DNA of 64,000 bases from Armillaria gallica (GCA_037576215.1 JBANDB010000010.1:248001-312000), one strand, 5' to 3'; shown: positions 47,322 through 58,413, counted from the first letter of the stretch. The notes: generated by a model from the sequence alone, not told the origin. Translations and numbers: made by a program.

Positions 47322-47623
47322 ATAAAAGAAGGACGACAGTTGAGGATGAGAGCGGTCACCGGAACGTTTACAATTCTTTCAGTGTAACGACTCTTTTTGT
47401 CGCTCATGCTCATATAAATGTTTTTACGGAAGTCTGTGGGTGTGAAAATGTATGATCCTAAATTTTCCCATCCAATTTATGATCGTGATGCGATCGTCAT
47501 GTGGGTATGAGCGCTGTTTTCGTTCCGCAGCGTATACCAGTAACTTTCGTCTTTCGGCGCCGACCACGACCTTCGTTTTACTGCTTTCCACTTTCTTCCT
47601 GTTCTTCTCGCGTCTCTTTAGAA

Positions 47624-50113
47624 ATGGCGAATGTCAATCGTAGCCCTGCAAAACGTTCCTTGACGGGAAAGCATACACTCCTTCCTGCAGTCCAGCCCAA
47701 CGGGGCTTCGTTTACTGATTATATGCAGCATGAGCCAGCTTATAACATTGTCGCTTGGACGTTTGGTCGGGGTTCAGTGGTACGTGGCTTGGCACCTGTA
47801 CGTGATGCTCAAGTCCGACCCTTGAACCCCTAGATATGGCGTATATGGCCAGCCGTGCTCCTCCACACCCTGTTTGCAGCTCGTGAGGATTTTGCGCATT
47901 TCTTGACGATATACGAGGTGTATTAATATACCCAAAGTGGTTGTTTATCTCCAGCTGAAGGATTACCTGGTTTTGAGTATCCCTAATGTTATGCTCACGG
48001 TCCTTGGTGCGCGTTCTTTCAATCTTTATGTGAGTGTTATCATATATGTGTTACTACAGGTGTTGTCATCGGCTTTGTGATTTCATACCGTGCTATGAGC
48101 GGGTAAGCCTCCGCCAACGGTTTCGGGTGCGATTTGACGTCCTTCCTAGCTATGATCGCTACTGGATGGGGAGAACATGTTGGTCCGATGTCATTAAGCA
48201 TGCTCGCACTATGGGTCGCCTCGTTTGGTTTCATGTTCCTCCTCGCTTGACGCCAAAAACGCCTCAGGAGACTGATTCTGGTCGGGCTAATCGGTCGCCT
48301 GAGGAGATGACCAAGGTTATGGCAGAAAAAAGAATGGCGTTGGATCTTGTGGAGGCGTAAGCACTTCACCCTTTGCATAGCGTACGCAAATTTACGATGT
48401 TTTCACAGATTCGCTGTGGCCACGAAGCACCATATCAGAGGTACGTTTCCTATATCCAATAGTGTAATAGTCTGACCACTTGGGCAGGCGAACTTGGTAT
48501 CTATTATGAAGACCTCTACGATCTTGTTCGACCTCTTCACGATGTACGTAAGGTGCATATATCCAAACATCTTCATTCTAAACCTCTCGCACCAGCACGA
48601 ACATACGGTCGAGCAAAAGGTTGCAGCCATGACCACTGCCCTTCCTGTTCCTTCCAGGGCGCATCGTATCGCGTCCAACTCGTCTCTTCCCCAAGCCCCG
48701 TCTATTCCATTGACTTCACGCCCGCAAGATCCTGTCATCCCGCCTGTCAATGCATATGGCACATTCCACCCTTCGAAGCAGGCTTCCAGCATTTCTCTCC
48801 GTCACCAACTGAGGCGAAATACTTCGTCCTCGTCTGTACACAAAACGCTCCAGCCATCCCAGCAATCAGGCGGCGACACCGTGATGGACAGAGTCTCCGG
48901 CGACCTCATTCCTTTTGCTGGTTTCTTCAGCACCATCCGTGGATGGTTCAGGAGAGCTGACTATGAATCCCTACCGAGCAATGTTTGTCGCCTCTTGCTG
49001 AAAGTCATGATTCCGATACTCATTTCCTTAGGAACTACGAAAGGGTCCATACGGCGCGGACAGCAGCCAGAGGAAATGGCGCGGGCCCACTCAACCTGGC
49101 AAAAAGCATCGTCCCCGAATCGCAGGCGGAGGGGAGAACCTTCCTCTGGAGATCTTGAGGTGCCTGAGTGAGTGGTTTAGCGTTTTGGAAGATCGGAACA
49201 CGGTGCCTGGTGAGGGGTTACTCCGTAAGATTTTTGGTTCGTGCTTATTTATTGTCACAGGTACAAGTCTTGGATCTATGATTGGACTAATAGCGTCTAT
49301 GGAGGATACCCTGTCGGGTTCGTTATTTGCATTGCTTGTTTTGACAAACCGTAACCTTTTCCACGTTACAGCGCTGGAAAAAATCTTAACGACACCCTTG
49401 CCTTTGTAAGTACCTTACGGCTACTCGCATTTATCATAACTCACTTTGCTGTATAGCGTGTATTCTGTTCATATCAGGTATGTTGTACCTGTTGGCGACG
49501 TCCTTCGCTAATATTCGTGGACTCCTTCGGTTGTTACCAGACAGTGAGTCACTTCTGCCATGACCCAATTCCTTTCTCACTTGATTTTCAGCACTGTATG
49601 GCTTTACCTCTTCTTCCTGCCCTTCCAGCTCGTTTCTACGTTTGGATGGCATACCGTTTCAGGCGTTTGCATCGCCGCATTCATCTATCTGGGTTTCCTC
49701 GCTGCTGGTGAAGAAATCGAGCAACCTTTCGGTATGTTACAACTACTTCAATGGGCGTGTAATTCTGTTTATTTCGTGTAACACAGGCTATGACGAGGTT
49801 AGAATCTCGTTTTTTCTATTCGACGTAGAATACTGACTTATGACTGCTTTAGAATGACCTCGATCTTGACATGTTGTGCCGCGAGGTAATCCATGTCGAC
49901 ATTGACAACCTCAAGAAGTCGCCCTGTTTGAATGCATATTTTCAGCCGCCTCAGACCCAACAGCCCATCAGACAAGGATCATTGACCTTGACTGAAACTA
50001 CCAACTACTTGACGGAAGATCCTGGCGATGATGGTGACAGCGACAGCGACTTTGAGCTGAATGGTAGAATCGAAGGACTTGAGAGTTCAACCGGGAATTC
50101 TACTGCGTTGTGA
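47624..50113 (+). CDS. Bestrophin-like chloride channel (UPF0187/RFP-TM)
   Basis: The start MANVNRSPAKRSLTGKHTLL leads to YNIVAWTFGRGSV and IWRIWPAVLLHTLFAA, then IPNVMLTVLG and VVIGFVISYRAMSGYDRYWM, the conserved first half of fungal bestrophin-like channels. A Ser-rich insert of about 150 residues follows. The second half has LSEWFSVLEDRNTVPG, VWLYLFFLPFQLVSTFGWHT, FIYLGFLAAGEEIEQPFGYD and NDLDLDMLCREVI. The EQPFGYDENDLDLD block is the family's Ca/anion gate region. The tail is acidic (DDGDSDSDFEL). About ten exons. Fungal members are thought to be anion channels of the plasma or vacuolar membrane; ion choice is inferred. Confidence 0.9.
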
Positions 50114-50325
50114 GCACGAGGAAACCTTCGCACCATCAATATTCCCGTTCTTCATCTTTATTCGGATTTTAAGCTTTTATACCGTACCTACCTTTACCCC
50201 ATGTACTACTCTTACATTATACCTCTCCTATAACCAAACACAGCATAATATTTTCTCCAGATGACGGCATATAAGCATTCAAAAAACATCTTATATTGGC
50301 GGCCAAAAGGTAGCTGGCTACGGTT

Positions 50326-51086
50326 TTAAGAAGATGCCTCCTTTTTCTCCTCAGCTGCAGCCTCCTTGGGAGCATCGGAAGCCTGTCGAGGAAAATTCAG
50401 TGGGTGAACAGCGACAGCATGATTGCGCTCACCTCTGCCTGCTGAATAGACTCTTTCACTTCCTCGGCAGATACAGGAGTCCCTTCATCGTCCGTTATGG
50501 TCGCAGGCTCGGAAGCAGTTTCCGCTGCAGGTTCTGCCTCGGCAGCCGCAGGAGGTTCCGGGGTAGATTCTTCAGCTGCAGGTGCAGGAGCCTATGCTAT
50601 ACGGTAAGTTTCAAGCAACAAAGGCTATAAAAGTGACGCGCCTCAGGTTCGGGTTCGGACTGGATCATCCATTCAGCTCATATGAAACAGGCAGTCAGAA
50701 ACCCAACGCACCTCAACCTCCTTCTCCTCAACAACGGGCTCCGGCTTGTGTTCAGACTTGGCATGGTGGTGGTCCTCCTTTTTACCGTCGGGCTTGAGGA
50801 GGTATAAGAGCTAGGTTTTCGTCAGTGACACGTCAACTTCCACCGAAGATATCGCTCACCAAGGGACCAAAGACGACAGCAGAACCAATCTGGAAAAGAC
50901 TAATTATTCTTCCTTGTATGCATATAGAGGAAGGCATAAATGACGCACAATCCAAGGGGTATCGCTGGACCGAGCTGACGGGGCGTGAGTCGAATTGAAT
51001 CGCTTGCAGCTGGGGGCGGCGACGCGGTTGAGGGCAGTGCGCCTCAGCATGGCGCGTAACGACGAAGTGAACGCGCGAGAGGCCAT
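50326..51086 (-). CDS. Small mitochondrial inner-membrane-type protein, function unknown
   Basis: The start at 51086 gives MASRAFTSSLRAMLRRTALN, an Arg/Ser-rich, acid-free presequence, followed by CKRFNSTHAPSARSS. After an intron one hydrophobic segment follows (IGSAVVFGPL, joined to LYLLKPDGKK). The rest is charged and low complexity: HHHAKSEHKPEPVVEEKEVE, then Pro/Glu/Ala-rich sequence ending DAPKEAAAEEKKEASS. The targeting peptide plus one membrane pass suggests an inner-membrane protein with its acidic tail in the intermembrane space or matrix. Exons near 50905, 50860-50750 and 50600-50330 join cleanly. I know similar uncharacterised basidiomycete proteins but no function. Confidence 0.7.
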
Positions 51087-51260
51087 TTTTAGAGCGACCT
51101 GGTCTAGTCTATGTACGAGTCGAGGACAAGTCGTAGCTTACGGAAAGGACCGGCTCAATCCCGTCAGCGGCTCACGGTTCCGTCATCGGTGACGAGTAAC
51201 ATCATTTATTCACGACAGTAAGGTATCATATCAAGCAATAGTATCTACCGAAAGCAATTT

Positions 51261-52310
51261 CTACCAGTTCAGTCCGAGTCGAGACATGTACACCAAGCCC
51301 ATCGCTGCTTGAAATGGGTCATTCTGTCCGAGTTGTTCGTCAAACAGACAAGCGGAGAAGACATTGCGGTCGTTAGGATAGTTTTGGTTCGCAAGGACGC
51401 TGAGATGCTTCAAGGGCGTGAGCTGAGGGTTCAGAGTATCTGTAATAAACGACGAGGACGGTGGGTAAGAGTACTGCAATGCAATCGGTTAGCACCCAAT
51501 CAGGCATACATTTGGGAACGCACATGAAGGGGAAACGAAAGTTGATTCATGAAAGAAGGTTCTTGCATTTGCATAGAAGCAGCCTGAGCGTAAGGGATAG
51601 TGCACGAAACTGAAGAAGGTATGTTGGCATTGAAAGTGTAGTCAGCGCGCATATAGTCAGGCGGCAAGTTCTCTTTGGCGTCGAAAAGCCAAGGCGAAGA
51701 CAGAGTCTGAGAGTGATACGGTGCATATGGATGTTCTGCGGAAGGAGCAATCCAAGGCGACTGATTGATATCGGCGCCGGCGTTCAGGGAAACTGGCGTA
51801 GGAGCAGACATAGAAGAATGGTTCGTGGATGCAGCTGTAGATGGCGAAGAGCCGAGCGGTTCATTATATGCGCGAAAAGCTTTTGATACAGACAGCGGTG
51901 AGCTGAGCAGCTGGATCTCGTCTGCTTCGGGATACTCTAGCTTGGGAATCACAGGCGGTTTCGCAGGCGTAGCTTTCTTAGTCCTCTTCGGCATAGTCTT
52001 CTTGGACGGCGTAAGGGCGGGCTCTTGATATTCAGCCTTGAGCGAACAAACGTCTTCCTGCTTGACGCGATTCTTCTTCCTCTGCCGTGTAAACCAGTTG
52101 GTGATCCACTTCCTCGGCCTAAAGGTAAGGGTTAACAATAAGCAACAGCCACGAGCAGTTGAGAAGAACGTGCAAGCCAGTCTGCTCAAACAAAATCTCC
52201 AGCTGTTCCCCACTCGCGGTCTGAGATTTGGTATACGCCGCCTTCAATATTTCCGTCTGGACTCTGTTAGCACGGATGACGACTCTCTTCGACGGCTTGT
52301 CGTCGCTCAT
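51261..52310 (-). CDS. Homeodomain transcription factor with an atypical recognition helix
   Basis: The start at 52310 gives MSDDKPSKRVVIRANRVQTE, then ILKAAYTKSQTASGEQLEIL. An intron (about 52119-52172) joins TGL to RPRKWITNWFTRQRKKNR. This is a homeodomain with W48, F49 and R53 in place, but position 51, nearly always Asn, reads Arg (WFTRQR instead of WFxNxR). A basic stretch (MPKRTKKATPAKPP) and a long Ser/Pro-rich activation-type region follow. A last intron (about 51480-51527) leads to the C-terminus YSYPPSSSFITDTLNPQLTP and YMSRLGLNW. It is divergent from the phosphatase gene over about 130 bp. Targets are unknown; I see no mating-type context. Confidence 0.85.
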
Positions 52311-52442
52311 AATGTCCTGAAAATGATCAGCGAGCGTCGTCGCATGAAGAAGAAATAAAATACCTTGACGCGTGGTGGTAATCAGGAAAGAACCACCAAG
52401 GTCCGAATTACAAACGGCGGACCGGGGACCACGATCGTGATT

Positions 52443-53940
52443 ATGACCACCACGACGTTCACTATCCAGGACCTTCAGAAGCTGCACGATTTTGCCTGCG
52501 GCCTCGCCCGACGCGCTGGGCGGTATCTCCGCGAAGACCAGATCCGTAGGCAGACATACGTCCTGGCGACGCGGGAGAAGCTGAACTCTGTGGATTTGGT
52601 GACGGCCGCTGACGAAGGCGTAGAGAAACTTATACAGTGAGTGCATGATTTAATAGAGCCGTCAAGAGGATGCTGAGATGCCAATACGCAGTGATTCTGT
52701 CCTGGCCGAATATCCGGACCATGCTGTAGGTAGACAATCTCTTTACTCTTCGTCTGCTTATCAGGGATCACGTTAGTTTATTGGGGAAGAATCGTATTCC
52801 GCTGGAGAGGAAAAAAGACTTCTTCTGAAGGATGGTCCGACATGGTGAGCGCTTCCCCGTGATCCGTGTCCTAACCTGACTCGTGCCTTAGGATTGTCGA
52901 CCCCATAGATGGGACCGTTAACATGGTTCATATGTGTAGGAGCGTTCCGCTAGGACGAGATCACAGACTAAAATGTGTTTTGATCCAACAGTCCCAATGA
53001 CAGCGATATCTATTGGTTTCTGTCTCAACTCGGTGCCAACCGTTGGTGTTGTATTCGCACCGTTCCTAGGGGGAGAAGGTCGGTGACGCTGCTATGATCA
53101 GTCATAACATTTTTACTGATAGCATGTACAGGAACCCTTTATTCTGCGATACACCACCCTCAAGGTGGCGCCTGGATCTCAGAATTTGGACCTAGTGGTC
53201 CACTGACACCTCTGCCTATCATAAAACCTCCACCGCCCCTTCCAGAGAATGCGCCAAAAGGGTACGTTACGTTGACAATGGCAGTACTTTCTCTACTGAC
53301 AACTCCTCAGGTGTTTATTCTTTGGTGAATGGGGCAAGGATCGCAGAGATAGCCCTCAGTCAAACCTCACGAAAAAATCTACCAATTTTGTCAACATGGC
53401 TACAGAATTAGGTGGCCGAGGGGGTAAGGGCGGTATGGTCCATGGCCTGAGGAGTCTTGGAAGGTCAGCCCTTTCGCCAGTCTACCGAGTATGTGAAATT
53501 AAAGTTGACAATCCCCGCCGTAGCTCAACCCTCGATATGGTGTATGTCGCTTCTGGTCAAGGCGATATCATGTTTGAAGGTCGGTCCGCTTTTATCCTTT
53601 GACCTGGCTATCTGTAATGATTCCCTCGCAGCGGGATGCTGGGAATGGGACGTCTGTGCGGGCATAGCCATCCTTTTACAGACTGGAGGTATTGTCGTGG
53701 ATTCTAATCCGCCAGACGGTCTTTCAGACACTGATCCTATCCCAATGGCTAACTTGGGAGGTCGGCGGTGAATTGTATTCTCTTTTACCATATACAAAGC
53801 TGATACACGGCTGCAGATACCTTGCTATCCGTGCGTGTTCTGAGGACGCTCAGGGACGTTCTCCAAGGACACAGCAGGAAGCACTGGTGCGTGAAGTGTG
53901 GAAGCGGACGGAGAGATTGAATTATGAGCGACCGACATAG
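52443..53940 (+). CDS. Inositol-monophosphatase-family phosphatase
   Basis: Mg-dependent, Li-sensitive phosphatase fold. The N-terminus MTTTTFTIQDLQKLHDFACG leads to LNSVDLVTAADEGVEKLI. GEESY supplies the metal-binding Glu. The hallmark WIVDPIDGTVNMVH (consensus DPIDGTxNF) is followed by TAISIGFCLNSVPTVGVVFA. Near the end, SGQGDIMFEAGCWEWDVCAG holds the second motif (WDxAAG; here WDVCAG). A splice at 53466-53530 restores LGSSTLDMVYVASGQ. The protein is about 330 residues. It may act on inositol phosphates or, like fungal QutG-type members, on other small phosphates; the substrate cannot be told from sequence. Confidence 0.9.
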
Positions 53941-54178
53941 CGGTGTAGAATTTTCGTCAAGCTGCAAAGCGTACTACGGTATGATAGAGGCGCCTAATTT
54001 ATGTTTCCTATCTGTATGTCAATGTATGCGTCCTTGGTACGCGAAGTTGAAGCTTCAATCAGACCTCAATCTGCAAAGTCCGGTAGTCACGACGGTGACG
54101 TAATCGAGAATGCTCGCCCACTATCTCCGTCCATCATCACTGATGGCTTTCACTCGCAAGCTACACAGGACTTCCAAG

Positions 54179-54743
54179 ATGCCCATCATCAGATACATCA
54201 CCAACGACGTACGCATTTACTCGACTCTCCGACAGTGCACGCGTTGAACCTCGACAGGAACTTGCAGCAGTGATCAAGAGCGACAAGGTCCCTCACAAAG
54301 ACTACCTCGTCGTCGACGTCCGCGATGACGACTTTGAGGGCGGGAACATCAAGAATGCAATCAATTATCCCTCGAGTACTTTCTGGAACGATGTCGATGA
54401 GCTCGTGAAGAAGACGAAGGAGGTGCCGTTGGTGGTGTTTCATTGTGCGTTGTCGCAAGTTCGGTGAGTTGGCTGATTCTTTGCAAGTGGAGTTGTGTTG
54501 ACATGGTGGGTCAGAGGGCCCAAGGCTGCCCGGGTATATGCTGAGACGCGGCAAAACGTCCTTGAAGAGAGCCCGTTGAAAGCCGACGTTGCGATTTTGA
54601 AGGACGGGTTCACACAGTTCCAGGTCAAGTTCAAGGTGCGTTGGCTGTCGAAGGCTGTATCATGATGCTCATCATAGTATCAGGATGATGCCGAGCTCGT
54701 AGAGAAGTGGGATAAGGATGTTTGGGCGTCTGAGTGGAGTTGA
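54179..54743 (+). CDS. Small Cdc25/rhodanese-fold phosphatase (Ibp1/Ych1/Acr2 type)
   Basis: Single rhodanese-like domain. Exon 1 encodes MPIIRYITND. A 49-nt intron joins to ELAAVIKSDKVPHKDYLVVD, then VRDDDFEGGNIKNAINYPSS. The active-site loop HCALSQVRGPKAA has Cys-x5-Arg, which marks a Cdc25-type phosphatase rather than a sulfurtransferase (Cys-x4). The C-terminus is FTQFQVKFK joined to DDAELVEKWDKDVWASEWS. About 150 residues. Relatives are yeast Ych1, fission-yeast Ibp1 and arsenate reductase Acr2; the sequence does not tell which role applies. It is convergent with COX20, 21 bp apart. Confidence 0.88.
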
Positions 54744-54764
54744 AGATGATTTTACTATTATTTA

Positions 54765-55275
54765 TTATGTAGATTCTTCGTGCTTCACAGTGCGTTTTGG
54801 GGTGCTCTCGATCATTTGAATGACCTTTTCGCGCTCCTTTGCCATGCGTCGGTGGCAAATATACCTGTATGAGATGGAGGTAAGCAGTGAGCAAAGAAAT
54901 AAGGCGAATTTGCGTACCAAGACACGCCAGATATTCCAACAAAGGTCGTTATTGCCCAATGCCCAGCAACAATTGGAGCTGCGAAAGTCTTGGTGAGAAG
55001 AATCACAAGATATTAGAGAACACGCACCAGCAGTCGTGCCACGAATGAAACCTACGCCGACGCCGCTGACCAGTCCTTGCATGAATGCATTCTTGGCGCA
55101 TGGAACTTGAAGTATGTTGGTCATGGACTACTGATGGTTAACGTCTCTGGAGGGAAGAAAAGAGAGAGCGTACATTGTATACATCAGTACGCAAGTTTCC
55201 CGTCGGCTGGGGTATGCCTGGGGGAGGCGGTATCGCTTGAGGGTCGGACGGGGGAAGTTTGCTCACATCGGACAT
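54765..55275 (-). CDS. COX20: Cytochrome c oxidase assembly factor Cox20
   Basis: Two-pass inner mitochondrial membrane protein that chaperones Cox2 during complex IV assembly. The start at 55275 gives MSDVSKLPPSDPQAIPPPPG, then a Pro-rich leader to LRTDVYN. An intron joins to SMTNILQVPCAKNAFMQGLV, followed by SGVGVGFIRGTTA. The next exons give PIVAGHWAITTFVGISGVSW and YICHRRMAKEREKVIQMIES. The PCARNAF-like motif followed by two short hydrophobic hairpin segments and a basic RRxAKE stretch is characteristic of COX20/FAM36A. About 120 residues. All three introns are under 60 nt. Confidence 0.88.
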
Positions 55276-56265
55276 TGGGAAAGGAAGGAACGTGATCGAG
55301 TCTGGCTCTTCCTTCGACTCTCATCATCGCTTGATGGATCGTCCCTACGGGAAAAGATGAAGATGGCGATATACCTGTAATTTTGGCTACAGGCGTTCTC
55401 CGCATTCCATTCATATGGTCTTATTGACCCAAAATCATCCTTTACTTGACTCCTGGGCTTTTTCTCCATCCTTTGTCTAGATTGACTGTTTGTACACTGA
55501 ACTTGAGATGACGATGGTGAATATTCGCGCAATGTCCTTGTCGGGGCGTAGGGAAGGGCACGACCGCGCCCGAGCATGTATAGTTGTCGTAAGTCATTCT
55601 TTTTGGAATCGTGATCTTCTGTTGATGCAATTGGGGTTAGATGTTTCTTTGTTTCACTAGTCGGCTAGTATATAGCATACTGCGTCGTTTCGTCCAGTCT
55701 TGCTCACTCATCAGCCGCATCCTCAGAGCTCTTTCTTACATCCGATGCCCAGAGAGCTTCTCGATCTTGATCTATCAGGCTGGAAACTGCAGCGTATCGG
55801 TTACAGCTCGCATCAACGTGCCTGTCACGGCTCTCATTACTTCCGTGCTACTTGGCTACAAGTAAAAGTCGTGCAAGCATCGCCCGCGCAGCGCCTTCCT
55901 AGACAACAAAGAGGCATACATCTTGAACGTACGTTTCGTCTGGTCTGGCTCGTTCATGCAACTGTACGTGCCGTTTCCTCGGGCATACGACGGAGTGCAG
56001 TTTGACGGAGACCACTATCGACATCCTTGTAGGTCAAGCTCTTTCCTATCGATTAACGACGTCGGTTTCTCAGTCTATCACAGGGGGACCAGGTTTTCGA
56101 GCATTATATGCTGACCCCCTCAAACAAGTCTTGATTAAATTACTTGCCTGTCAAGATATTGAAGTACTGCAGCGCGCAGAGACCTTCGGTCGCAACCCAC
56201 CTAAAGCCGTTTGGCACCATCGTAAACACCCTCATTGTCTAGCAGCATATTTTCCGATAACTTGT
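55276..56265. other. Accessory region without an assignable gene
   Basis: Several overlapping plus-strand ORFs (for example 55700-56005 and 56002-56295) have no family motif. The second runs directly into the tRNA fragment at 56266. Some may be pieces of a degraded gene. Confidence 0.35.
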
Positions 56266-56294
56266 GCTGCGAGTTCGACCCTCGCGGTGGGCTA
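56266..56294 (+). pseudogene. 3' fragment of tRNA-Lys (T-arm and acceptor strand)
   Basis: These 29 bases, GCTGCGAGTTCGACCCTCGC plus GGTGGGCTA, are identical to the 3' end of the intact tRNA-Lys gene (62200-62228), including one base past the tRNA. The 5' half, anticodon loop and intron are absent upstream. It is therefore a truncated copy, not a functional gene. Confidence 0.8.
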
Positions 56295-56442
56295 GTACTA
56301 GTTTTGTATTTTTGGACTTCGCGTCGGGCGCCAAATAGTGACAAATGAACCGACCAACAGACGCGTCGTCTCTCTTACCTTGACCAGCATGTCTCCAAGC
56401 AAGCACAGAAACGCTCACTCCCAGCGAGTGCATTTTTTTATA

Positions 56443-56928
56443 CTATTCCCATTTCTGACTTGAGGTTAGTGTCCCAGATGAAGAGTACGCAATGGTCATC
56501 AACAGCGACGACAACGAAAAAAAGTTTGGCAGGAAGAAGAGCCAGATAACGCCGATGCCAAGTGTAAGTGCACCGTTGGTATTGAGCGCATATATGGAGT
56601 CAAATCTTTCTATAGTGGTCGTGCCCCTGCGGATCTTGTCGAGCTGCAGACGATGCACCGGAAGATTCTTGCTGGCTATAAGATTACGAAGGATATAGAG
56701 AAGGAGGCAGACGAAGAGCTGAGGGCTGCGAAGGAGGAGCTGCAAGTACTGAAGCAGGAGCTGGATGCTGTCCGTACCGAACTCGCCGAGACGAAACTAC
56801 AGCTTGCTGAGGCTGTAAAGGAACACGTTGGTAGACCCCAAGATGCCTATCCATCACCTAAAGAGATGTCTACTGAGCTGTCTGCTAGGTGTTCTGGCTA
56901 CGAGGAAGTTTCTGCAAGCGCTTTCTAA
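56443..56928 (+). CDS. Possible small coiled-coil protein
   Basis: The plus strand reads ADLVELQTMHRKILAGYKIT followed by KEADEELRAAKEELQVLKQE and LDAVRTELAETKLQLAEAVK, a strong heptad pattern, ending SGYEEVSASAF. A GTGTAAG donor near 56564 and CTATAG at 56618 could join an upstream charged segment (RKKVWQEEEPDNADA) in phase. No start codon is certain. The coiled coil looks like real coding sequence, but it may be a gene fragment since its surroundings are repeat-rich. Confidence 0.35.
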
Positions 56929-57499
56929 TCTTATCAATACAGACACTTTTCCCATCAGGGAGGTTTCGACAAGCGTTCTTATATTCTATCCCAATACAAA
57001 CATTTCCCCGTAGCCGCTTTGACTATGTTGCATCTTGGTCGTCAAGTCGAATATGTGTATATCATTACTGCGTCCCCAATCGCAAGTTGTCCTCTGTTCT
57101 ACCTGGCAAACCCACTCTTTGACGAGGTTTTTGCGCACTGTGCGACTAGTCTGGTTTATGGTACGTGTTTTCCCTGTTGTCCTAGCACCAAAAGGAACCG
57201 TCCTCAATTTCGTTACAACTTCGTTACACTATCGTAAAGCTAAGGTCGGTGAGTCTGAATTTTGTCCGTATGGTTTTAGAATCAAAGATCGATTGAATTG
57301 TACCAGTGCGGTCGCGGTGATGATGCCCAGCTTTGGGACTCATGTAAACATCAATGCCGCCAAGAAACAAGAACAGAAGCGATGATTTCAGGTCAGCCAT
57401 ACCGTTACTGCTAGTCTTCCTGCACTTATCACCGCCAGTCAGCTGTTTCGCAACGCAAAACATTTTTATCTCGGAACTGGCGCCGAAACAGTCAACGCT
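56929..57499. other. Intergenic region before the inverted repeat
   Basis: Overlapping ORFs on both strands (57019-57385 plus, 57224-57601 minus) lack motifs. Nothing can be assigned. Confidence 0.4.
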
Positions 57500-57868
57500 C
57501 CACGGACACTTAGTAGAGGAGATATTTGAAGGAGCCGATGAGCAGTGATAGGATGAACGGAAAAGAGTAGGTGAAGTAGAACTAACAAGCAAAGGTGTCA
57601 CATATTACCTTCGAGCCGTGCCAGTGGGCACATCATGATGTCGGACGGTACAGCACGAAGCAAACAATGAAGAATGGAAGCCACCGTTGCTATACATCTA
57701 GGAGTAAAACAAGTAAACAGTTAATATATCAGAGAAGCCTGTGACAGCACTTAAATGTGACCGCTGTGATCATCCCTTCTGCTGGAACTTGATAACTTTC
57801 GATTGTGTAGGAGTTAGTGCAGGGTCGACTAAAGTTAACACGTTAACGCCGGGCCAAGACTTACCTAT
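57500..57868 (+). repeat. Long inverted repeat, left arm
   Basis: About 360 bases that match the reverse complement of 58062-58413 with scattered substitutions and small indels; roughly nine in ten bases agree by eye. Landmarks are GATATTTGAAGGAGCCGATG at the outer end, GTCGGACGGTACAGCACGAA in the middle, ATACATCTAGGAGTAAAACA, and CTTCTGCTGGAACTTGATAA near the inner end. I do not recognise the arm as a known transposon or gene. Confidence 0.85.
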
Positions 57869-57880
57869 ATGCATAGGACT

Positions 57881-57948
57881 CGAAACATTGCGGGACCAAT
57901 ACGTTCCTGTTCACCAATGTCGCTACATTCGCTACCGTTCGGTGGCAT
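57881..57948 (-). pseudogene. 5' fragment of a kinase-like gene inside the inverted-repeat loop
   Basis: On the minus strand this reads MPPNGSECSDIGEQERIGPA, closely matching the N-terminus of kinase-like paralogue 3 (GSESSDSGEQRHIGPA, from 24321). About four in five bases match by eye, and homology fades after about 23 codons. No other part of the kinase is present nearby, so it is an orphan 5' fragment lying in the spacer between the two repeat arms. Confidence 0.75.
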
Positions 57949-58061
57949 CGATGATCGACCTATAGCAATCGGTTGTTATGTGGTGACTCCTATAGCCTCT
58001 CCGTTGCTTCTCTCCTTCCCTCTATAATGGGCACATACTTTGAGCGCATTTCCTCGAATCA

Positions 58062-58413
58062 CAAAATTACTCGTGCCGGGCGTTAACGTGGTAACTTTCA
58101 AGCAACTTTAGTCGACCCTGCACTAAGTCCTACACAATCGAAATAGTTATCAAGTTCCAGCAGAAGGGATAATCACAGCCACATTTACATGTAAGTGCTG
58201 TATGCTTCTCTGATATATCAACTGTTTACTTGTTTTACTCCTAGATGTATAGAAACGGCGGCTTCCATTCTTTGTTTGCTTCGTGCTGTACCGTCCGACA
58301 TATGCCCACTCGCACGGCTCGAAGGTAAAATGTGACACCTTTGCTTGTTAGCTCTACCTACTCTTTTCCATTCATCTTATCACTGCTCATCGGCTCCTTC
58401 AAATATCTCACCC
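58062..58413 (-). repeat. Long inverted repeat, right arm
   Basis: Reverse-complement partner of 57500-57868. It carries an extra 14-base segment (AAAGTTGCTTGAAAGTTACC on the minus strand) not in the left arm. The spacer is about 190 bp, so the whole structure spans 0.9 kb. Confidence 0.85.
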
